DNA of 64,000 nucleotides from Microcaldota archaeon (GCA_021798935.1 JAJZBL010000005.1:22542-86541); one strand, 5' to 3'; positions 25,621 through 35,843 are shown, counted from the first letter of the stretch. Numbers and translations: made by a program. The notes: generated by a model not told the origin, from the sequence alone.

Positions 25621-26505
25621 ATGGATATACTAAATTCAATGCCACCTTATAATTTATTTGGATTAGAAGGAAGCGACTATAATAAAGCTAAGGTGGTTGC
25701 TATCCCTATACCTTATGAATCTACGGTCAGTTATAAGTCAGGATCAAGAGAAGGTCCGCACGCTATAATAGAAGCTAGCAGGAATATTGAACTTTACAGC
25801 GAGATTCTTGAAAAAGACATAAGCAAGATAGGGATATATACTACAGAGGAGATTCTGCCTGATGTCAGCTCTCCTGAGAATATGGTTAAACGGATAGAAT
25901 CGGAGGTATCACCTTTCTTGGATGATGGAAAACTGCCATTGGTCATAGGAGGAGAGCATACTGTCATGGTTGGAAGCCTCCAAGCTATTTCAAAGAAGTA
26001 TGGAAAGGATGGATTCAGCGTCCTGCATTTTGATGCACATTCTGATTCAAGGGATTCTTTCATGGGAAGCAAATACTCTCATGCATGTGTGATGGCACGT
26101 GCAAGGGAATTATGTGATAGCTGTTATAGCGTGGGGATAAGGAGCATAGATGAAGAGGATTATAGAAAGTACAAGGATATACTTTACATGAAGGATATGC
26201 ATGATATGGATGACCGTTCTATTGCAGATTTAATAATAGAAAAAACAAAGAAAAAAATTTATTTCACGTTTGATATGGATGTGATGGATCCTTCAGAGAT
26301 GCCAAGTGTCGGCACTCCAGAGCCTGATGGAATGAGGTACAGGCAAATTGCAAGCATATTGCAAAGGGTTTTCGCAAGGAAGGAGGTAATTGGGATGGAC
26401 TTTACGGAACTTTGCCCGATACCGGGCTTTACAGCTCCTAATTACATCGCAGCAAAGCTGATATACACTGCATTGGGATATGCTTTTGCAGCAGATAAAA
26501 AGTAA
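25621..26505 (+). CDS. speB: Agmatinase / arginase-family ureohydrolase
   Basis: 294 residues. All metal-binding motifs of the ureohydrolase family are present: GGEHTVM (His), VLHFDAHSDSRD (D-x-H-x-D) and TFDMDVMDPSEMP (D-x-D). The N-terminal VVAIPIPYESTVSYKSGSREG matches archaeal agmatinases. The reaction is agmatine to putrescine and urea, in polyamine synthesis. No leader motif is obvious at ATG 25621. The following UMP kinase start lies 29 nt after the stop. Confidence 0.93.
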   Translation: MDILNSMPPYNLFGLEGSDYNKAKVVAIPIPYESTVSYKSGSREGPHAIIEASRNIELYSEILEKDISKIGIYTTEEILPDVSSPENMVKRIESEVSPFLDDGKLPLVIGGEHTVMVGSLQAISKKYGKDGFSVLHFDAHSDSRDSFMGSKYSHACVMARARELCDSCYSVGIRSIDEEDYRKYKDILYMKDMHDMDDRSIADLIIEKTKKKIYFTFDMDVMDPSEMPSVGTPEPDGMRYRQIASILQRVFARKEVIGMDFTELCPIPGFTAPNYIAAKLIYTALGYAFAADKK

Positions 26506-26533
26506 TATATATTTTATGCTTTTATTATATTTA

Positions 26534-27184
26534 ATGTCAACTTTAGATAATTCCCGGAATTTTGTGATCTCGTTGGGTGGATCATTCTTGTTCTCTGACT
26601 ACAATCACCTTATTGACCTCAAGAAAATAATCAGCCACAGCAGAAGAAAATTTGCTATAGTTGTTGGCGGCGGAAAGCTAGCTAGGGATTACATAGAATT
26701 CGGCAAGGAGATAGGAATAAATGACACAGGGTTGCACAGGATAGGAATCAGGGCAACTGAGATAAACGCTTATATAATTTCTATTTTTCTGAAAGCAAAA
26801 CTTTATGTAGGAGATCCTCGCAAAATAACCATTGATTCCAAAGTGCTCACGACAGGAGGGTATAAGCCAGGATGGACAACAGATGTTGGGGCGGCATATG
26901 CCGCAGTTGCAGCTAAAAGCCCAGTCGTATTCAATATATCAAAGGAAAAAGGAGTATACGACAAGGATCCTTCAAAGTTCAAGGATGCAAAGATGCTTGA
27001 CAAGATGGATTTTAAGGATCTTTACAAATTGACAGGAGGCAAAAGGATGCCGGGCATGAACTACATATTCGATCCTGAAGCTGCCAGGATATGCGAGAGG
27101 AATAAGATAAATGTTGTTGTCACCAATGATTTAAATGATATAATAAGATATCCAAATAAGATCAGAGGGACTTTGATAAGCTAA
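26534..27184 (+). CDS. pyrH: UMP kinase (archaeal PyrH type)
   Basis: 216 residues from ATG 26534 (the frame is open to 26480, inside the agmatinase gene). It is an amino-acid-kinase fold: FVISLGGSFLFS for the P-loop-like first strand, AIVVGGGKLARDYI, TTDVGAAYAAVAAKS, and KGVYDKDPSKFKDAKML in the nucleotide-binding half. It lacks the regulatory extensions of bacterial enzymes, as is usual in archaea. It makes UDP from UMP. Its stop codon shares four bases with that of the convergent A-ATPase subunit I gene. Confidence 0.93.
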   Translation: MSTLDNSRNFVISLGGSFLFSDYNHLIDLKKIISHSRRKFAIVVGGGKLARDYIEFGKEIGINDTGLHRIGIRATEINAYIISIFLKAKLYVGDPRKITIDSKVLTTGGYKPGWTTDVGAAYAAVAAKSPVVFNISKEKGVYDKDPSKFKDAKMLDKMDFKDLYKLTGGKRMPGMNYIFDPEAARICERNKINVVVTNDLNDIIRYPNKIRGTLIS

Positions 27185-29151
27185 TCCTCCTCTAATTTTT
27201 CGTTCATCTCTCCGATCAATCCTATCGTGTGCACTCTTTTTCCATGATACGGCTTAAATGGCATGCCATTTCCCTTGAAGAACCCAGAGAAGAACTCCAC
27301 GTACATAAGCCTCACACCTTGTATGCCAGGCTCAAATGCTGCTATAACTATTGTAAATATCTGCCCTATAAGAAGTATGATCACACCAACTATCGCGAAA
27401 AGAATCGAATGCGATAGGGATTTTAGGAATATCTGGTCTATAACCGCGGCAAGTATTACTGTTGAGAGCAATATTCCTATAAGCCTCATATATGACAGCA
27501 CATTGCTTATAAGGGAAGGCAGCTCTATTATAGAACCACTGCCCTCCGAGTATAGCACTATACCTAATCCTGCTACTATAAGGATATAATAGATGATTGC
27601 AGGGGTCGTTGAAAGCTCTGTCATACCGGAATGAAGTAACATAAGCCCTGCCATCACTATGCCTATCTCTATAAGTATCCATCCTATCCTTCCTGCAGCA
27701 TGCTTCTTGTTGTTGACAATCAACGCGTTTATGAATCCAAAGAACATGCCTGCAGCCACCATCAGAACTCCTATCCATCCTGCTATCACTAGCATCTTGG
27801 AGAGATTCAGCTCAAGGTTGAATCCTTGGTAAAAAGGCATAGAGAATCCAAAATATTCATTGAAGACGATTCCGAGTATTATTGCAAGTACTGACCCAGG
27901 CAGTATGCCTTTTGCTATCATCGCCAATCCATTGTCACTCACGATAGAATGTATGAAAGAGGAGAGTTTGCTCTCCTTCTTTGGGGCAAGAGAGGGCTTC
28001 TTGGCTCTTTTTATAAGGAACAATGACAGGAGCAGCAGCACTATTCCGTATCCTGCATCTCCAACCATAAGCCCAAAGAATATAGGGAATACAAGTGCGA
28101 ACGCAAATGTTGGGTCTACCTCATTGCTCTGAGGCAATGAGTAGAACTTGACAAAGGACTCAAATATCTTTATGTGCTTGTTGTTCCTCAATTTCGTTGG
28201 TGCTACCTCATCGGTTTTCAGCACCTGTATTATATATTTTCCAAATGTGGCTTTATCTAGCATCTTCTCAAGGCTAGATATATTTTTCTTCGCGATCCAC
28301 CCTTCAAGGATAACTATGTACTTTGTAATCCCGAGCTTGTTGAGTATGCTTAGCTCCTGCGACTCTATATCGAACTGCTCATCCAATGCCGCAACGAGGT
28401 TGTAGTATTGGTCTGACATAGAGTTTAAGCTCTTCTGCAGCAACTTTATCTTTTCTTCTGCATTCTTTATGCCTGCATCGAGATCTTTAATTGCTTCTTC
28501 AGCAGATCCCTTAAGATGCGGAATTACCTCAATCGCCATCTTGTAATTGCTTGCCAGCTTCCCGAATATGCTCTCTTCTGACCTCTTTATTATAAGAAGG
28601 TAAAGGTTTTCATTCTCGACAATTATCGAGTCCTTCAATTTGCTTTTCAGCTCTCCCATGAATTTCTGAAGGCTAACTTTGTAAGCTTTGTCTGATTGAT
28701 TCTTGAAGATAGCATAAGAGACTATTATATTAGTATTCAGAGCGCTTAGATCAATATCCAGGTTAGGGAGCTTTTGCACCAAGCTCTTTGCTTTGGCATC
28801 GTTTGATATAGCTGCATTGTACCTGTCGATCTCCTTTGTTATGTCAAGCGCTTCATCATATATATTTACCGAATCCGCCTGCTCTATAAGATCCTTCAAG
28901 CTCTCGAACTTGTATTTCTTCACTAATGGCCTTTGGTACAGCGTTGATTTTAAGGTCTTGAACTTAGCCGAGTACTTTGAAATTTCAGCATAACTTGCAT
29001 TTTCATTCTTCTTTATCAGCGTGTTCAGCTCCTGAGGCATCTCATTTATCTGCATCACACCCAAATCGTACAGGTAGGATATGGCAGGCTTGTAGAAATC
29101 TCTCGCTACGATTATCCTTATTTTAGCCATACGTTCAGGCATCATAAACAT
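27181..29151 (-). CDS. atpI: A-type ATP synthase subunit I (a subunit)
   Basis: 656 residues from ATG 29151, with GGTG 7 nt upstream inside the end of subunit H. The N-terminal half is cytoplasmic and coiled-coil rich (about 1-330); the C-terminal half has about eight hydrophobic helices. It contains the family segment FAFALVFPIFFGLMVGDAGYG and the conserved Arg region SYMRLIGILLS that faces the rotor ring. It forms the ion path and the stalk anchor. It is the last gene of the operon. Confidence 0.95.
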   Translation of the reverse strand: MFMMPERMAKIRIIVARDFYKPAISYLYDLGVMQINEMPQELNTLIKKNENASYAEISKYSAKFKTLKSTLYQRPLVKKYKFESLKDLIEQADSVNIYDEALDITKEIDRYNAAISNDAKAKSLVQKLPNLDIDLSALNTNIIVSYAIFKNQSDKAYKVSLQKFMGELKSKLKDSIIVENENLYLLIIKRSEESIFGKLASNYKMAIEVIPHLKGSAEEAIKDLDAGIKNAEEKIKLLQKSLNSMSDQYYNLVAALDEQFDIESQELSILNKLGITKYIVILEGWIAKKNISSLEKMLDKATFGKYIIQVLKTDEVAPTKLRNNKHIKIFESFVKFYSLPQSNEVDPTFAFALVFPIFFGLMVGDAGYGIVLLLLSLFLIKRAKKPSLAPKKESKLSSFIHSIVSDNGLAMIAKGILPGSVLAIILGIVFNEYFGFSMPFYQGFNLELNLSKMLVIAGWIGVLMVAAGMFFGFINALIVNNKKHAAGRIGWILIEIGIVMAGLMLLHSGMTELSTTPAIIYYILIVAGLGIVLYSEGSGSIIELPSLISNVLSYMRLIGILLSTVILAAVIDQIFLKSLSHSILFAIVGVIILLIGQIFTIVIAAFEPGIQGVRLMYVEFFSGFFKGNGMPFKPYHGKRVHTIGLIGEMNEKLEED

Positions 29152-29152
29152 T

Positions 29153-29518
29153 TTATACACCAAATAGTTCTTTCAATATTTTCTCAAATATGTTCATCGC
29201 TTCGTCTTTGCCTATGCTCTTCAGGGTTGCAGCTTTCTCCTCCGCTTCCCTTATCGCTACATCATAAGCTTCCTTCGATTCATCCTTAGCCTTCGCAATA
29301 GCATTGTTGTAATTTTCGATGGCAGATTCCTTGGATTTTGCGATTTCATCTTCCGCACTCTTCTGCGCATCTTCTACTCTCTTCAAGGCATCTGCTTTAG
29401 CCTTTGCTATAGAGGCATCAGCATCCTCTTCAGCCTTCTTTATATCACTTAATACTTTAAGCTCGGCAACATTCTGCTGAGCCCCTTTTGCGCTTGAACT
29501 TGAATCTTTTTCAGACAT
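29153..29518 (-). CDS. atpH: A-type ATP synthase subunit H (peripheral stalk)
   Basis: 121 residues from ATG 29518 (GGTGTTTT upstream). Nearly the whole protein is an Ala/Lys/Glu heptad-like helix (KKAEEDADASIAKAKADALK onward), with a short C-terminal domain ending ILKELFGV. This matches subunit H, which pairs with subunit E to make the peripheral stalks. The first 20 residues are Ser-rich and disordered. It overlaps the preceding small membrane protein gene by 8 nt. Confidence 0.85.
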   Translation of the reverse strand: MSEKDSSSSAKGAQQNVAELKVLSDIKKAEEDADASIAKAKADALKRVEDAQKSAEDEIAKSKESAIENYNNAIAKAKDESKEAYDVAIREAEEKAATLKSIGKDEAMNIFEKILKELFGV

Positions 29519-29747
29519 GTAAAACACCAAATGCGATTATTATACCTATTATAGCGACTATAACTGCTATCCTCAATATTCCCGATATCTTCATTATCCT
29601 TGCAAATCTGTCTACCTGCTTCTTTGCGTAACTATCGCGGTAGTTCAGTATCCTGCCTCCGTACTTGTCATACCTCACATACTTCGATGTGTAGTCGTAC
29701 TTCTCGAGTACCTTGCCCTTGTAATTAAGCGGATTCTTTATATTCAT
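29511..29747 (-). CDS. Small single-pass membrane protein within the A-ATPase operon
   Basis: 78 residues. A basic, Tyr-rich cytoplasmic part (KYDYTSKYVRYDKYGGRILN) is followed by one hydrophobic helix (ILRIAVIVAIIGIIIAFGVL) at the C-terminus. It has no match I know among standard A-ATPase subunits. It overlaps subunit D by 23 nt and subunit H by 8 nt, so it must be translated from the same message. Its place, after subunit D, is where some methanogen operons carry the small, poorly understood ahaG gene. It could be an assembly factor or accessory stalk/rotor protein; this is inference. Confidence 0.7.
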   Translation of the reverse strand: MNIKNPLNYKGKVLEKYDYTSKYVRYDKYGGRILNYRDSYAKKQVDRFARIMKISGILRIAVIVAIIGIIIAFGVLHV

Positions 29748-30351
29748 CTAGCTTGCCTTTTATAAACTTCAATGATACTGTCTGATCCCTTTCCATATCC
29801 TCGAGCCTGTCCTGTATATATTTTGCCTTGTAAACCAAAGCAGGTATAGACACATGCTCTATCGCATTTGAGCGCCTGTTGAGCTTTTCTATCTCATACA
29901 GTATCTCTTTGAGTGCAGTCTCCTTTGCCGCTACCTCTATAAGCATCTTGAGAAGGTCGTTGTAAGCATGTATGACATCAACTACGTAAAGGGGAAGGTA
30001 TTCCTCGGATGTTGTTGTTTTTGCACTCCCCATCTCTATGTTAGGTATCTTTACACCCATTATATTTTTGGATGACACAACCGCAGTCCTATTAGCCTGC
30101 TCGTATGCGATCCTATCAAATACGATGCTTCCTAAGGATATATCAGCCATCCTGTTTGCATTCATCGCCTTCTCTATCGAATTGCGCATATCCTCTTTCA
30201 TCGCCTCTATCTGCCTTGCAAGGTCAAGGAATGCCATAACAAGGCTGGAACGCTTCATCTTGAGAAGATTAAGCCCTTTCCTAGCTACCTTTATCGAGTT
30301 CTTTGTCCTTATGAGCTCTATCCTTGTTATCTTTATGTTTATGTTGCTCAT
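29725..30351 (-). CDS. atpD: A-type ATP synthase subunit D (central stalk)
   Basis: 208 residues from ATG 30351, which overlaps the subunit B stop as ATGA. It begins [20 protein letters not shown] and continues with [19 protein letters not shown], the first long helix of the rotor shaft; the C-terminal antiparallel helix starts near [18 protein letters not shown]. Usual length for the family (200-215). It forms the central shaft with subunit F. Confidence 0.95.
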   Translation of the reverse strand: MSNINIKITRIELIRTKNSIKVARKGLNLLKMKRSSLVMAFLDLARQIEAMKEDMRNSIEKAMNANRMADISLGSIVFDRIAYEQANRTAVVSSKNIMGVKIPNIEMGSAKTTTSEEYLPLYVVDVIHAYNDLLKMLIEVAAKETALKEILYEIEKLNRRSNAIEHVSIPALVYKAKYIQDRLEDMERDQTVSLKFIKGKLDEYKESA

Positions 30352-31727
30352 TTCTTCCACTTGCCGTACTTCTCTATGTATGCATCCTTTATACGCTTCA
30401 TCTCGGATCTATCGACGTTTGACAATATGTCCCAGCCTATGCCGAGCGTCTGGTCTATCGACCTGTCATCATAGTAATCCTGCTTGACGAACTTTGATTC
30501 AAAAAGATCTGCAAAATGGAGGTACTCCTTATCCGAATCGCTCAATGCTTCCTCACCTACTATCTCGGTAAGGTTTCTTATGTCCTTTCCGTGTGCATAT
30601 GCCGCGAACATCTGGTCTGCAACGTTGCTGTGGTCCTCCCTCGTCTTGCCTTTCCCTATTCCCTGGTTTCTCAGCCTTGATAGCGAAAGAAGCACATCTA
30701 CAGCAGGATACATGCCCTTCCTGTATAAATCCCTGCTCAGCACTATCTGCCCTTCTGTTATATATCCTGTCAGATCAGGTATAGGGTTTGTTATATCGTC
30801 TCCAGGCATCGTAAGTATAGGTATCTGCGTTATCGAGCCTTTCTTGTCCCTTATCTTGCCTGCACGCTCATATATTGTAGAAAGGTCGGTGTACATGTAA
30901 CCTGGATATCCTCTTCTTCCAGGCACCTCCTCCCTTGCTGCTGAAACTTCTCTAAGAGCTTCGCAATAATTCGTCATGTCTGTAAGTATTACAAGGACAT
31001 GCATATCGTGCTTGTAAGCAAGATACTCTGCTGCTGTCAAAGCCATCCTTGGCAGCATCAGCCTTTCCATAGATGGCTCGGATGCAAGGTTCAGGAATAC
31101 AATTGACTTGTCCAAAGCACCAGTATTCCTAAATTCATTTATGAAGAAGTTTGCCTCTTCACTGTTAAGCCCTATGCCTCCGAATACGACGCTGAATCCT
31201 TCATCGCTGTTCAGAAGCTTTGCCTGACGTGCTATCTGCGCAGCCAGCCTATTGTGCGGCAGTCCGGATCCTGAAAATATAGGAAGCTTCTGCCCTCTCA
31301 CCAGAGTATTCATTCCATCGATTGTTGAGATGCCTGTCTGTATGAACTCGGAAGGCTCATCCCTAGCATAAGGGTTTATCGCACTTCCATTTATATCAGC
31401 CTCTTCATCGCTGTATATCTCCGGGCCTCCATCCCTTACCTTCCCCATTCCATTGAATATCCTTCCAATCATGTCAGTGCTTACCTTCAGCTTTGCTGTC
31501 CTTCCGGTGAACTTGATCTTCGTGCTGTTCAGGTTCATCCCTGTTGTATCACCAAATGATTGTATAACTGCAATTCCATCCTTTGTATCAAGCACTTGGC
31601 CATTTACAACACTTCCATCTTCAAGCGTTATCTCCACAATCTCGTTGTAAGCCGCATCTTTTATGCCTTCTACGAAAAGCAGTACGTTGGTTACCTGCTT
31701 CACTGTTTTATAATAAACATTTTCCAA
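30348..31727 (-). CDS. atpB: A-type ATP synthase subunit B (regulatory)
   Basis: 459 residues, standard length. It has [20 protein letters not shown] at the N-terminus, [35 protein letters not shown] in place of a true P-loop, and the conserved [24 protein letters not shown]. The degenerate P-loop (SGSGLPHN) is characteristic of the non-catalytic subunit that alternates with A in the head hexamer. It is adjacent to subunit A with no gap. Confidence 0.97.
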   Translation of the reverse strand: MENVYYKTVKQVTNVLLFVEGIKDAAYNEIVEITLEDGSVVNGQVLDTKDGIAVIQSFGDTTGMNLNSTKIKFTGRTAKLKVSTDMIGRIFNGMGKVRDGGPEIYSDEEADINGSAINPYARDEPSEFIQTGISTIDGMNTLVRGQKLPIFSGSGLPHNRLAAQIARQAKLLNSDEGFSVVFGGIGLNSEEANFFINEFRNTGALDKSIVFLNLASEPSMERLMLPRMALTAAEYLAYKHDMHVLVILTDMTNYCEALREVSAAREEVPGRRGYPGYMYTDLSTIYERAGKIRDKKGSITQIPILTMPGDDITNPIPDLTGYITEGQIVLSRDLYRKGMYPAVDVLLSLSRLRNQGIGKGKTREDHSNVADQMFAAYAHGKDIRNLTEIVGEEALSDSDKEYLHFADLFESKFVKQDYYDDRSIDQTLGIGWDILSNVDRSEMKRIKDAYIEKYGKWKK

Positions 31728-33482
31728 TCAATCACCGCTAATTTTTACAATCTTGTCCATATCAGCTATTGAGGACTGAAGATCCTTGTAGTATGCGTCT
31801 ATCTGTTCCTCTGGAGTAAACTTCATCCTCGCAATCTTAGCCTTCGCATCAATCTTGCCCATCTGCGATGTCAGAACACCTCTCGCTACTGCAGCCTTCT
31901 CCTTCTCCCCTATATCTATTATAGATTTAAGCATAAGGAACTGCTTATGCATAGACGTATAAGTATCGACTTCATCAAAAGCATTCTGCTGAAGGTAATC
32001 CTCCCTTATCATCCTTGCTATGTCGAGTACGACCTTATCGGATTCCGGAAGTGCATCATAACCTACCAGCTGCACAATTTCATTTATATCAGCTTCCTTC
32101 TGCAATATATTCATCGATTCTGAATAAAGCCCACTCCAGAGATCGCTTGCATTTGAACTATACCATCCTTTAAGGTCATCTATGTAAAGCGAATAGCTGT
32201 TGAGCCAGTTTATTGATGGGAAGTGCCTTGCATTTGCAAGCGCTGCGTCAAGTGCCCAAAATACCCTTGTAACTCTTAGCGTGTTCTGCACTACAGGATC
32301 TGAAAGATCTCCACCTGGAGGTGACACTGCACCTATTGCGGTTACGGATCCTAAGCTGCCATTTAGCGAATGAACTCTTCCTGCACGCTCATAGAATTCA
32401 GCTATCTTCCTTCCAAGGTAAGCAGGATAACCCTCTTCTCCTGGCATCTCTTCCAGCCTTCCAGATATTTCCCTCAATGCCTCAGCCCACCTGCTCGTGC
32501 TATCGGCCATCAATGCTACATCATAACCCATATCCCTATAGTACTCAGCTATTGTTATGCCTGTATATATGCTAGCTTCCCTTGCTGCCACGGGCATGTT
32601 TGATGTATTAGCTATAAGTATAGTCCTATCCATAAGTGGTTTTCCTGTCTTAGGGTCCTTCAATTCCGGGAATGTCGTCAATATCTCTGTCATTTCGTTT
32701 CCTCTCTCTCCGCATCCCACATATACGACTATCTTGCTGTCGCTCCATTTAGAAAGCTGCTGCTGTATAACAGTCTTTCCAGATCCAAAAGGTCCAGGAA
32801 CTGCAGCCGTACCACCTTTAGCCACTGGGAAAAGAGAATCTATGACCCTCTGTCCTGTTATCAAAGGTACATCAGGAGGAAGCTTGTCCTTCACTGGCCT
32901 TGGATACCTGACAGGCCATTCCTGCATCATCTGTATCTCTTTATCTCCTTCATCTGTTTCGACAATTGCAATTGTCTCCTCCACCGTGAAGTCTCCTTCC
33001 TTTATCTCTTTTATCTTTCCTGAAATCCCATAAGGGATCATTATCTTGTCGGTAATCATGCTGGTTTCTTCAACTGTTCCTATTATCGAAAGTGAATCTA
33101 CTGCATCGCCTTCCTTAGCGGTGGGTGTGAAATGCCATTTCTTATCGTAATCTATCGCAGGTATCTCTACACCTCTGCTGATAAAATCCCCACTGGCTGC
33201 CATTATCTTATCCAATGGCCTCTGTATACCATCATATATTCCACCCATTAAGCCAGGAGCCAAAGTTACTGAAAGCTGCCTTCCTGTATCTTCTACTGGC
33301 TCTCCAGGCCTGATTCCAGAGGTATCCTCGTAAACCTGGATTATAGCATCATCACCATTCAGTTTTATTATCTCTCCAACAAGGTTGCTTTTTCCTACTT
33401 TTACCACATCATTCATCTTGGCCCCTTCCAGCCCTCTCGCTGTTACTACAGGACCTGATATTCTATATATATAACCATCCAT
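31728..33482 (-). CDS. atpA: A-type ATP synthase subunit A (catalytic)
   Basis: 584 residues. The special A-type P-loop GPFGSGKT is near residue 230, the catalytic Glu is in [11 protein letters not shown] near 257, and the [19 protein letters not shown] motif lies near 325. The non-homologous insertion typical of A/V catalytic subunits (about 110-190) is present. It makes or hydrolyses ATP at the head of the complex. No intein interrupts the P-loop region. Confidence 0.97.
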   Translation of the reverse strand: MDGYIYRISGPVVTARGLEGAKMNDVVKVGKSNLVGEIIKLNGDDAIIQVYEDTSGIRPGEPVEDTGRQLSVTLAPGLMGGIYDGIQRPLDKIMAASGDFISRGVEIPAIDYDKKWHFTPTAKEGDAVDSLSIIGTVEETSMITDKIMIPYGISGKIKEIKEGDFTVEETIAIVETDEGDKEIQMMQEWPVRYPRPVKDKLPPDVPLITGQRVIDSLFPVAKGGTAAVPGPFGSGKTVIQQQLSKWSDSKIVVYVGCGERGNEMTEILTTFPELKDPKTGKPLMDRTILIANTSNMPVAAREASIYTGITIAEYYRDMGYDVALMADSTSRWAEALREISGRLEEMPGEEGYPAYLGRKIAEFYERAGRVHSLNGSLGSVTAIGAVSPPGGDLSDPVVQNTLRVTRVFWALDAALANARHFPSINWLNSYSLYIDDLKGWYSSNASDLWSGLYSESMNILQKEADINEIVQLVGYDALPESDKVVLDIARMIREDYLQQNAFDEVDTYTSMHKQFLMLKSIIDIGEKEKAAVARGVLTSQMGKIDAKAKIARMKFTPEEQIDAYYKDLQSSIADMDKIVKISGD

Positions 33483-33486
33483 ATTA

Positions 33487-33837
33487 TCACTCTTTTACTC
33501 CTATTGAGCTGTTCTTTAGATTTGACAAATCAATACCTAACACCCTTTTCGCTAATTTCTCAACAGATTCTTTGTTCTCAACATCTGCTGAAACCGGTAT
33601 GAATATAACGACAGGCTTCATCATAGTTTCGATTGATCTGAGCTCTTCTTCGCTCAAGTATCTCTCAACAGAATCGGAAGCAAGCACAAGGTTGTAAATC
33701 TTTTCATTTATTATCTCAAATAGCTTATCATGCATCGCTTTAGGGTCTTCATTTATAAAAACATCCTTGATGCCAACTAATTCAAACCCTAATGCAATCT
33801 TCCTTTCACCAAGAACTGCTATCTTTTCCAGCTGCAT
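33487..33837 (-). CDS. atpF: A-type ATP synthase subunit F
   Basis: 116 residues, a Rossmann-like fold: [23 protein letters not shown] at the start (key elements LGE and GFELVGI), and later [10 protein letters not shown]. It docks on subunit D in the central stalk and modulates the head. Usual length is 100-115. It sits 4 nt before subunit A and 3 nt after subunit C. Confidence 0.93.
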   Translation of the reverse strand: MQLEKIAVLGERKIALGFELVGIKDVFINEDPKAMHDKLFEIINEKIYNLVLASDSVERYLSEEELRSIETMMKPVVIFIPVSADVENKESVEKLAKRVLGIDLSNLKNSSIGVKE

Positions 33838-33840
33838 AAT

Positions 33841-34908
33841 TTAAGCCTCGTTTGACAACTTTATTATATTTGAGCTTATGAATTCATTGCCCATATCATA
33901 GTACTTTCCCAGCATTATGACCCTTAGGTTATCCCTCTCTATCTCTGACCTTATTATATAGTACATTACAGTATTCATCCCGATGTTTGACATCTTTAGC
34001 TTTGGGAGGTACTCATTGTAAAGCGCATATTTCATCTCTGTCTCTATGCTTCCCAATAAGCCACTCTTAGTGTACATTTCAACAGCCTTTGATAAACCAG
34101 GTACATTCAATCCTGCAAGGCTGCCTATAGTATCAAATTTTGAGTTCAGCAGCTCTTGCTTTGATATATTTCCATAATCAACTATATAATCCTCCAAATC
34201 CCCCTCATCCTTGTTGCTTGAAACTATGTGCTTTGCAAGCAAAGAAACATTGTGGATGTCTACAAGGCTCTTTAGGTAATTCCTGATTGAAATCTGTGAT
34301 CCTAAATACATATTGAACTGCTCGAATAGTCTGGTATAATAGTAGCTGTCCAAAGTATTGAACATGCCTACCATGTTGCCCTCATTCCTAAACTCTTCAA
34401 GCTTCTCCATTAAAGCAACTCCATAACCGTATTCTGCAAGGCTGTTGACAATCCCTTCAACATCTGGCTGCTCTATAAGGGCTTTGTATTCCTCTTCAGG
34501 TATTGAGCCTGTTATATACCCTACAGGCATATCGTTTATCATGAGGAACGGCTCAAAATGGTCTACTTTATAATTCAATGACTTAGAAGAAAGTATAACC
34601 TTTATATTCTCTATATCAAATCTGTTAAGGTATGCAGTTATGAAAGTTTTGCCTCCATAGGGCAGCGATTGCAATGCGTCTTTTATGTGCTTGACCATAT
34701 GGTAATTTATTATCATAGTATATAGATCTGGCATGACATAGCTATTCGAGAATTTCTGTATCTCCAACTTGTAGGACTTATTTTCAAGATAGTTTAAGAA
34801 CTCCTTATCAGTACTTAGGTTTATTAAGCTATCTATATCAGAATTTTTGAGAAATTCGGTATTGAGGCAACTAAGTTGACCGTACTTGCCCAGATATGTT
34901 GCATCCAT
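33841..34908 (-). CDS. atpC: A-type ATP synthase subunit C (rotor adaptor)
   Basis: 355 residues, all-helical, with three repeated lobes. Recognisable segments are the N-terminal YLGKYGQLSCLNTEFL region, AYLNRFDIENIKVILSSKS, SIRNYLKSLVDIHNVSLLAKH and the C-terminal YIIRSEIERDNLRVIMLGKYY, the standard V/A-type subunit C/d ending. It links the central stalk to the membrane ring. Confidence 0.93.
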   Translation of the reverse strand: MDATYLGKYGQLSCLNTEFLKNSDIDSLINLSTDKEFLNYLENKSYKLEIQKFSNSYVMPDLYTMIINYHMVKHIKDALQSLPYGGKTFITAYLNRFDIENIKVILSSKSLNYKVDHFEPFLMINDMPVGYITGSIPEEEYKALIEQPDVEGIVNSLAEYGYGVALMEKLEEFRNEGNMVGMFNTLDSYYYTRLFEQFNMYLGSQISIRNYLKSLVDIHNVSLLAKHIVSSNKDEGDLEDYIVDYGNISKQELLNSKFDTIGSLAGLNVPGLSKAVEMYTKSGLLGSIETEMKYALYNEYLPKLKMSNIGMNTVMYYIIRSEIERDNLRVIMLGKYYDMGNEFISSNIIKLSNEA

Positions 34909-34912
34909 AAAA

Positions 34913-35473
34913 TCATTTTATAAATTTTAAAAATTCAATTGCTATCTTATCCTTGACCGAATCTAATATATCATTCAAGGTTTCATCTATGCCCATTGAT
35001 CCATCCTTTGATAATGCCCTTATCCCGCCAGATATTGATTCATCTACCTTAATTTTGGACGTTTTTGGAGCTTTTATAAGATCCTTATCTCTGGGATTTA
35101 CTATTATAGTTGTTCCAGAACCTAATTCCTTAAGTGCCTCTTTGACTAAAGATCCTAAAATATCTTTGTATGCATCTGTTTTGCAGAAATCGCTAAAATT
35201 ATCCTGTATTGTCTTAAATCCTTCGTTAAGTTTTTCTTCAAGTGCTTTGTTGTAAATAGACCTGGAATCTATATTTGCCTTTGAATCTGATTGCGATTTT
35301 ATCTGCTGCAGTTCAATTTTTAACTTTGCTTCCATCTGCGATTGATAATCGCTTATTGTTTTTGATTTTTCTGTATTTATCTGCTGTATCTTCGATTCTG
35401 CATCAGAGTTAGCTTTTTCTATCTCTGCATTTGCGTTCTCTTTTATCTTACTGATAATATCTTCCATTGCCAT
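34913..35473 (-). CDS. atpE: A-type ATP synthase subunit E (peripheral stalk)
   Basis: 186 residues. A long N-terminal coiled coil (about 1-100, KENANAEIEKANSDAESKIQ) leads to a globular C-terminal domain with TTIIVNPRDKDLIKAP and ISGGIRALSKDGSMGIDETL. That glycine-rich I-x-G-G-I segment is the family hallmark. It partners subunit H. GGTG lies 5 nt before ATG 35473. Confidence 0.92.
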   Translation of the reverse strand: MAMEDIISKIKENANAEIEKANSDAESKIQQINTEKSKTISDYQSQMEAKLKIELQQIKSQSDSKANIDSRSIYNKALEEKLNEGFKTIQDNFSDFCKTDAYKDILGSLVKEALKELGSGTTIIVNPRDKDLIKAPKTSKIKVDESISGGIRALSKDGSMGIDETLNDILDSVKDKIAIEFLKFIK

Positions 35474-35507
35474 TTAAGCACCGCTTCCATTACACAGATA
35501 CTTCTGC

Positions 35508-35729
35508 TTAAAGTATCTGCAATAGTAGTATTAATCCCAACACGAATCCAATTATCCAGAGAGTTTCTGGTATTACGAAGAAGAAAAGCACCTGACCAAA
35601 TTTTTCAGGTTTCTCTGCAATAACTCCCATTCCTGATGCACCTATCCCCTGCTGGGCTATTCCAGTTCCAATTAAACCTCCTGCAAATACAATCGAAGCT
35701 GCAATTTCAACTAATGCGCTAACTACCAT
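35508..35729 (-). CDS. atpK: A-type ATP synthase subunit K (c-ring proteolipid)
   Basis: 73 residues forming one helical hairpin. Helix 1 has GGLIGTGIAQQGIGASGMG, and helix 2 carries the ion-carrying Glu in VIPETLWIIGF. This is the 8-kDa, two-helix form. The Gln pair in helix 1 and the E-T in helix 2 are residues found in sodium-binding rings as well, so ion preference is open. First gene of the operon, with a TATA-like element about 75 nt upstream. Confidence 0.95.
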   Translation of the reverse strand: MVVSALVEIAASIVFAGGLIGTGIAQQGIGASGMGVIAEKPEKFGQVLFFFVIPETLWIIGFVLGLILLLQIL

Positions 35730-35801
35730 CTATTTCACCAATACATTTCAAATCAGTAGTACAAAAATTTGTTTTGTATAGTAATATTTGAAAAAGGAAG
35801 G

Positions 35802-35809
35802 TATAAATA
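35802..35809 (-). promoter_or_regulatory. TATA-box candidate for the A-ATPase operon
   Basis: Read on the minus strand, CCTATTTATACC contains a TATA-like octamer about 75 nt before the subunit K start, in the divergent gap between that operon and RNase HI. This would give a leader of roughly 45-50 nt. The same bases read TATAAATA on the plus strand, so they may serve either direction. Confidence 0.4.
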
Positions 35810-35843
35810 GGTATCGTGGCACATAATCTCGCTTACAGATCGC

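Noticed and set aside
32771..32794. Intein in the A-ATPase catalytic subunit
   Set aside because: The P-loop region is continuous and the protein has the normal length of 584 residues.
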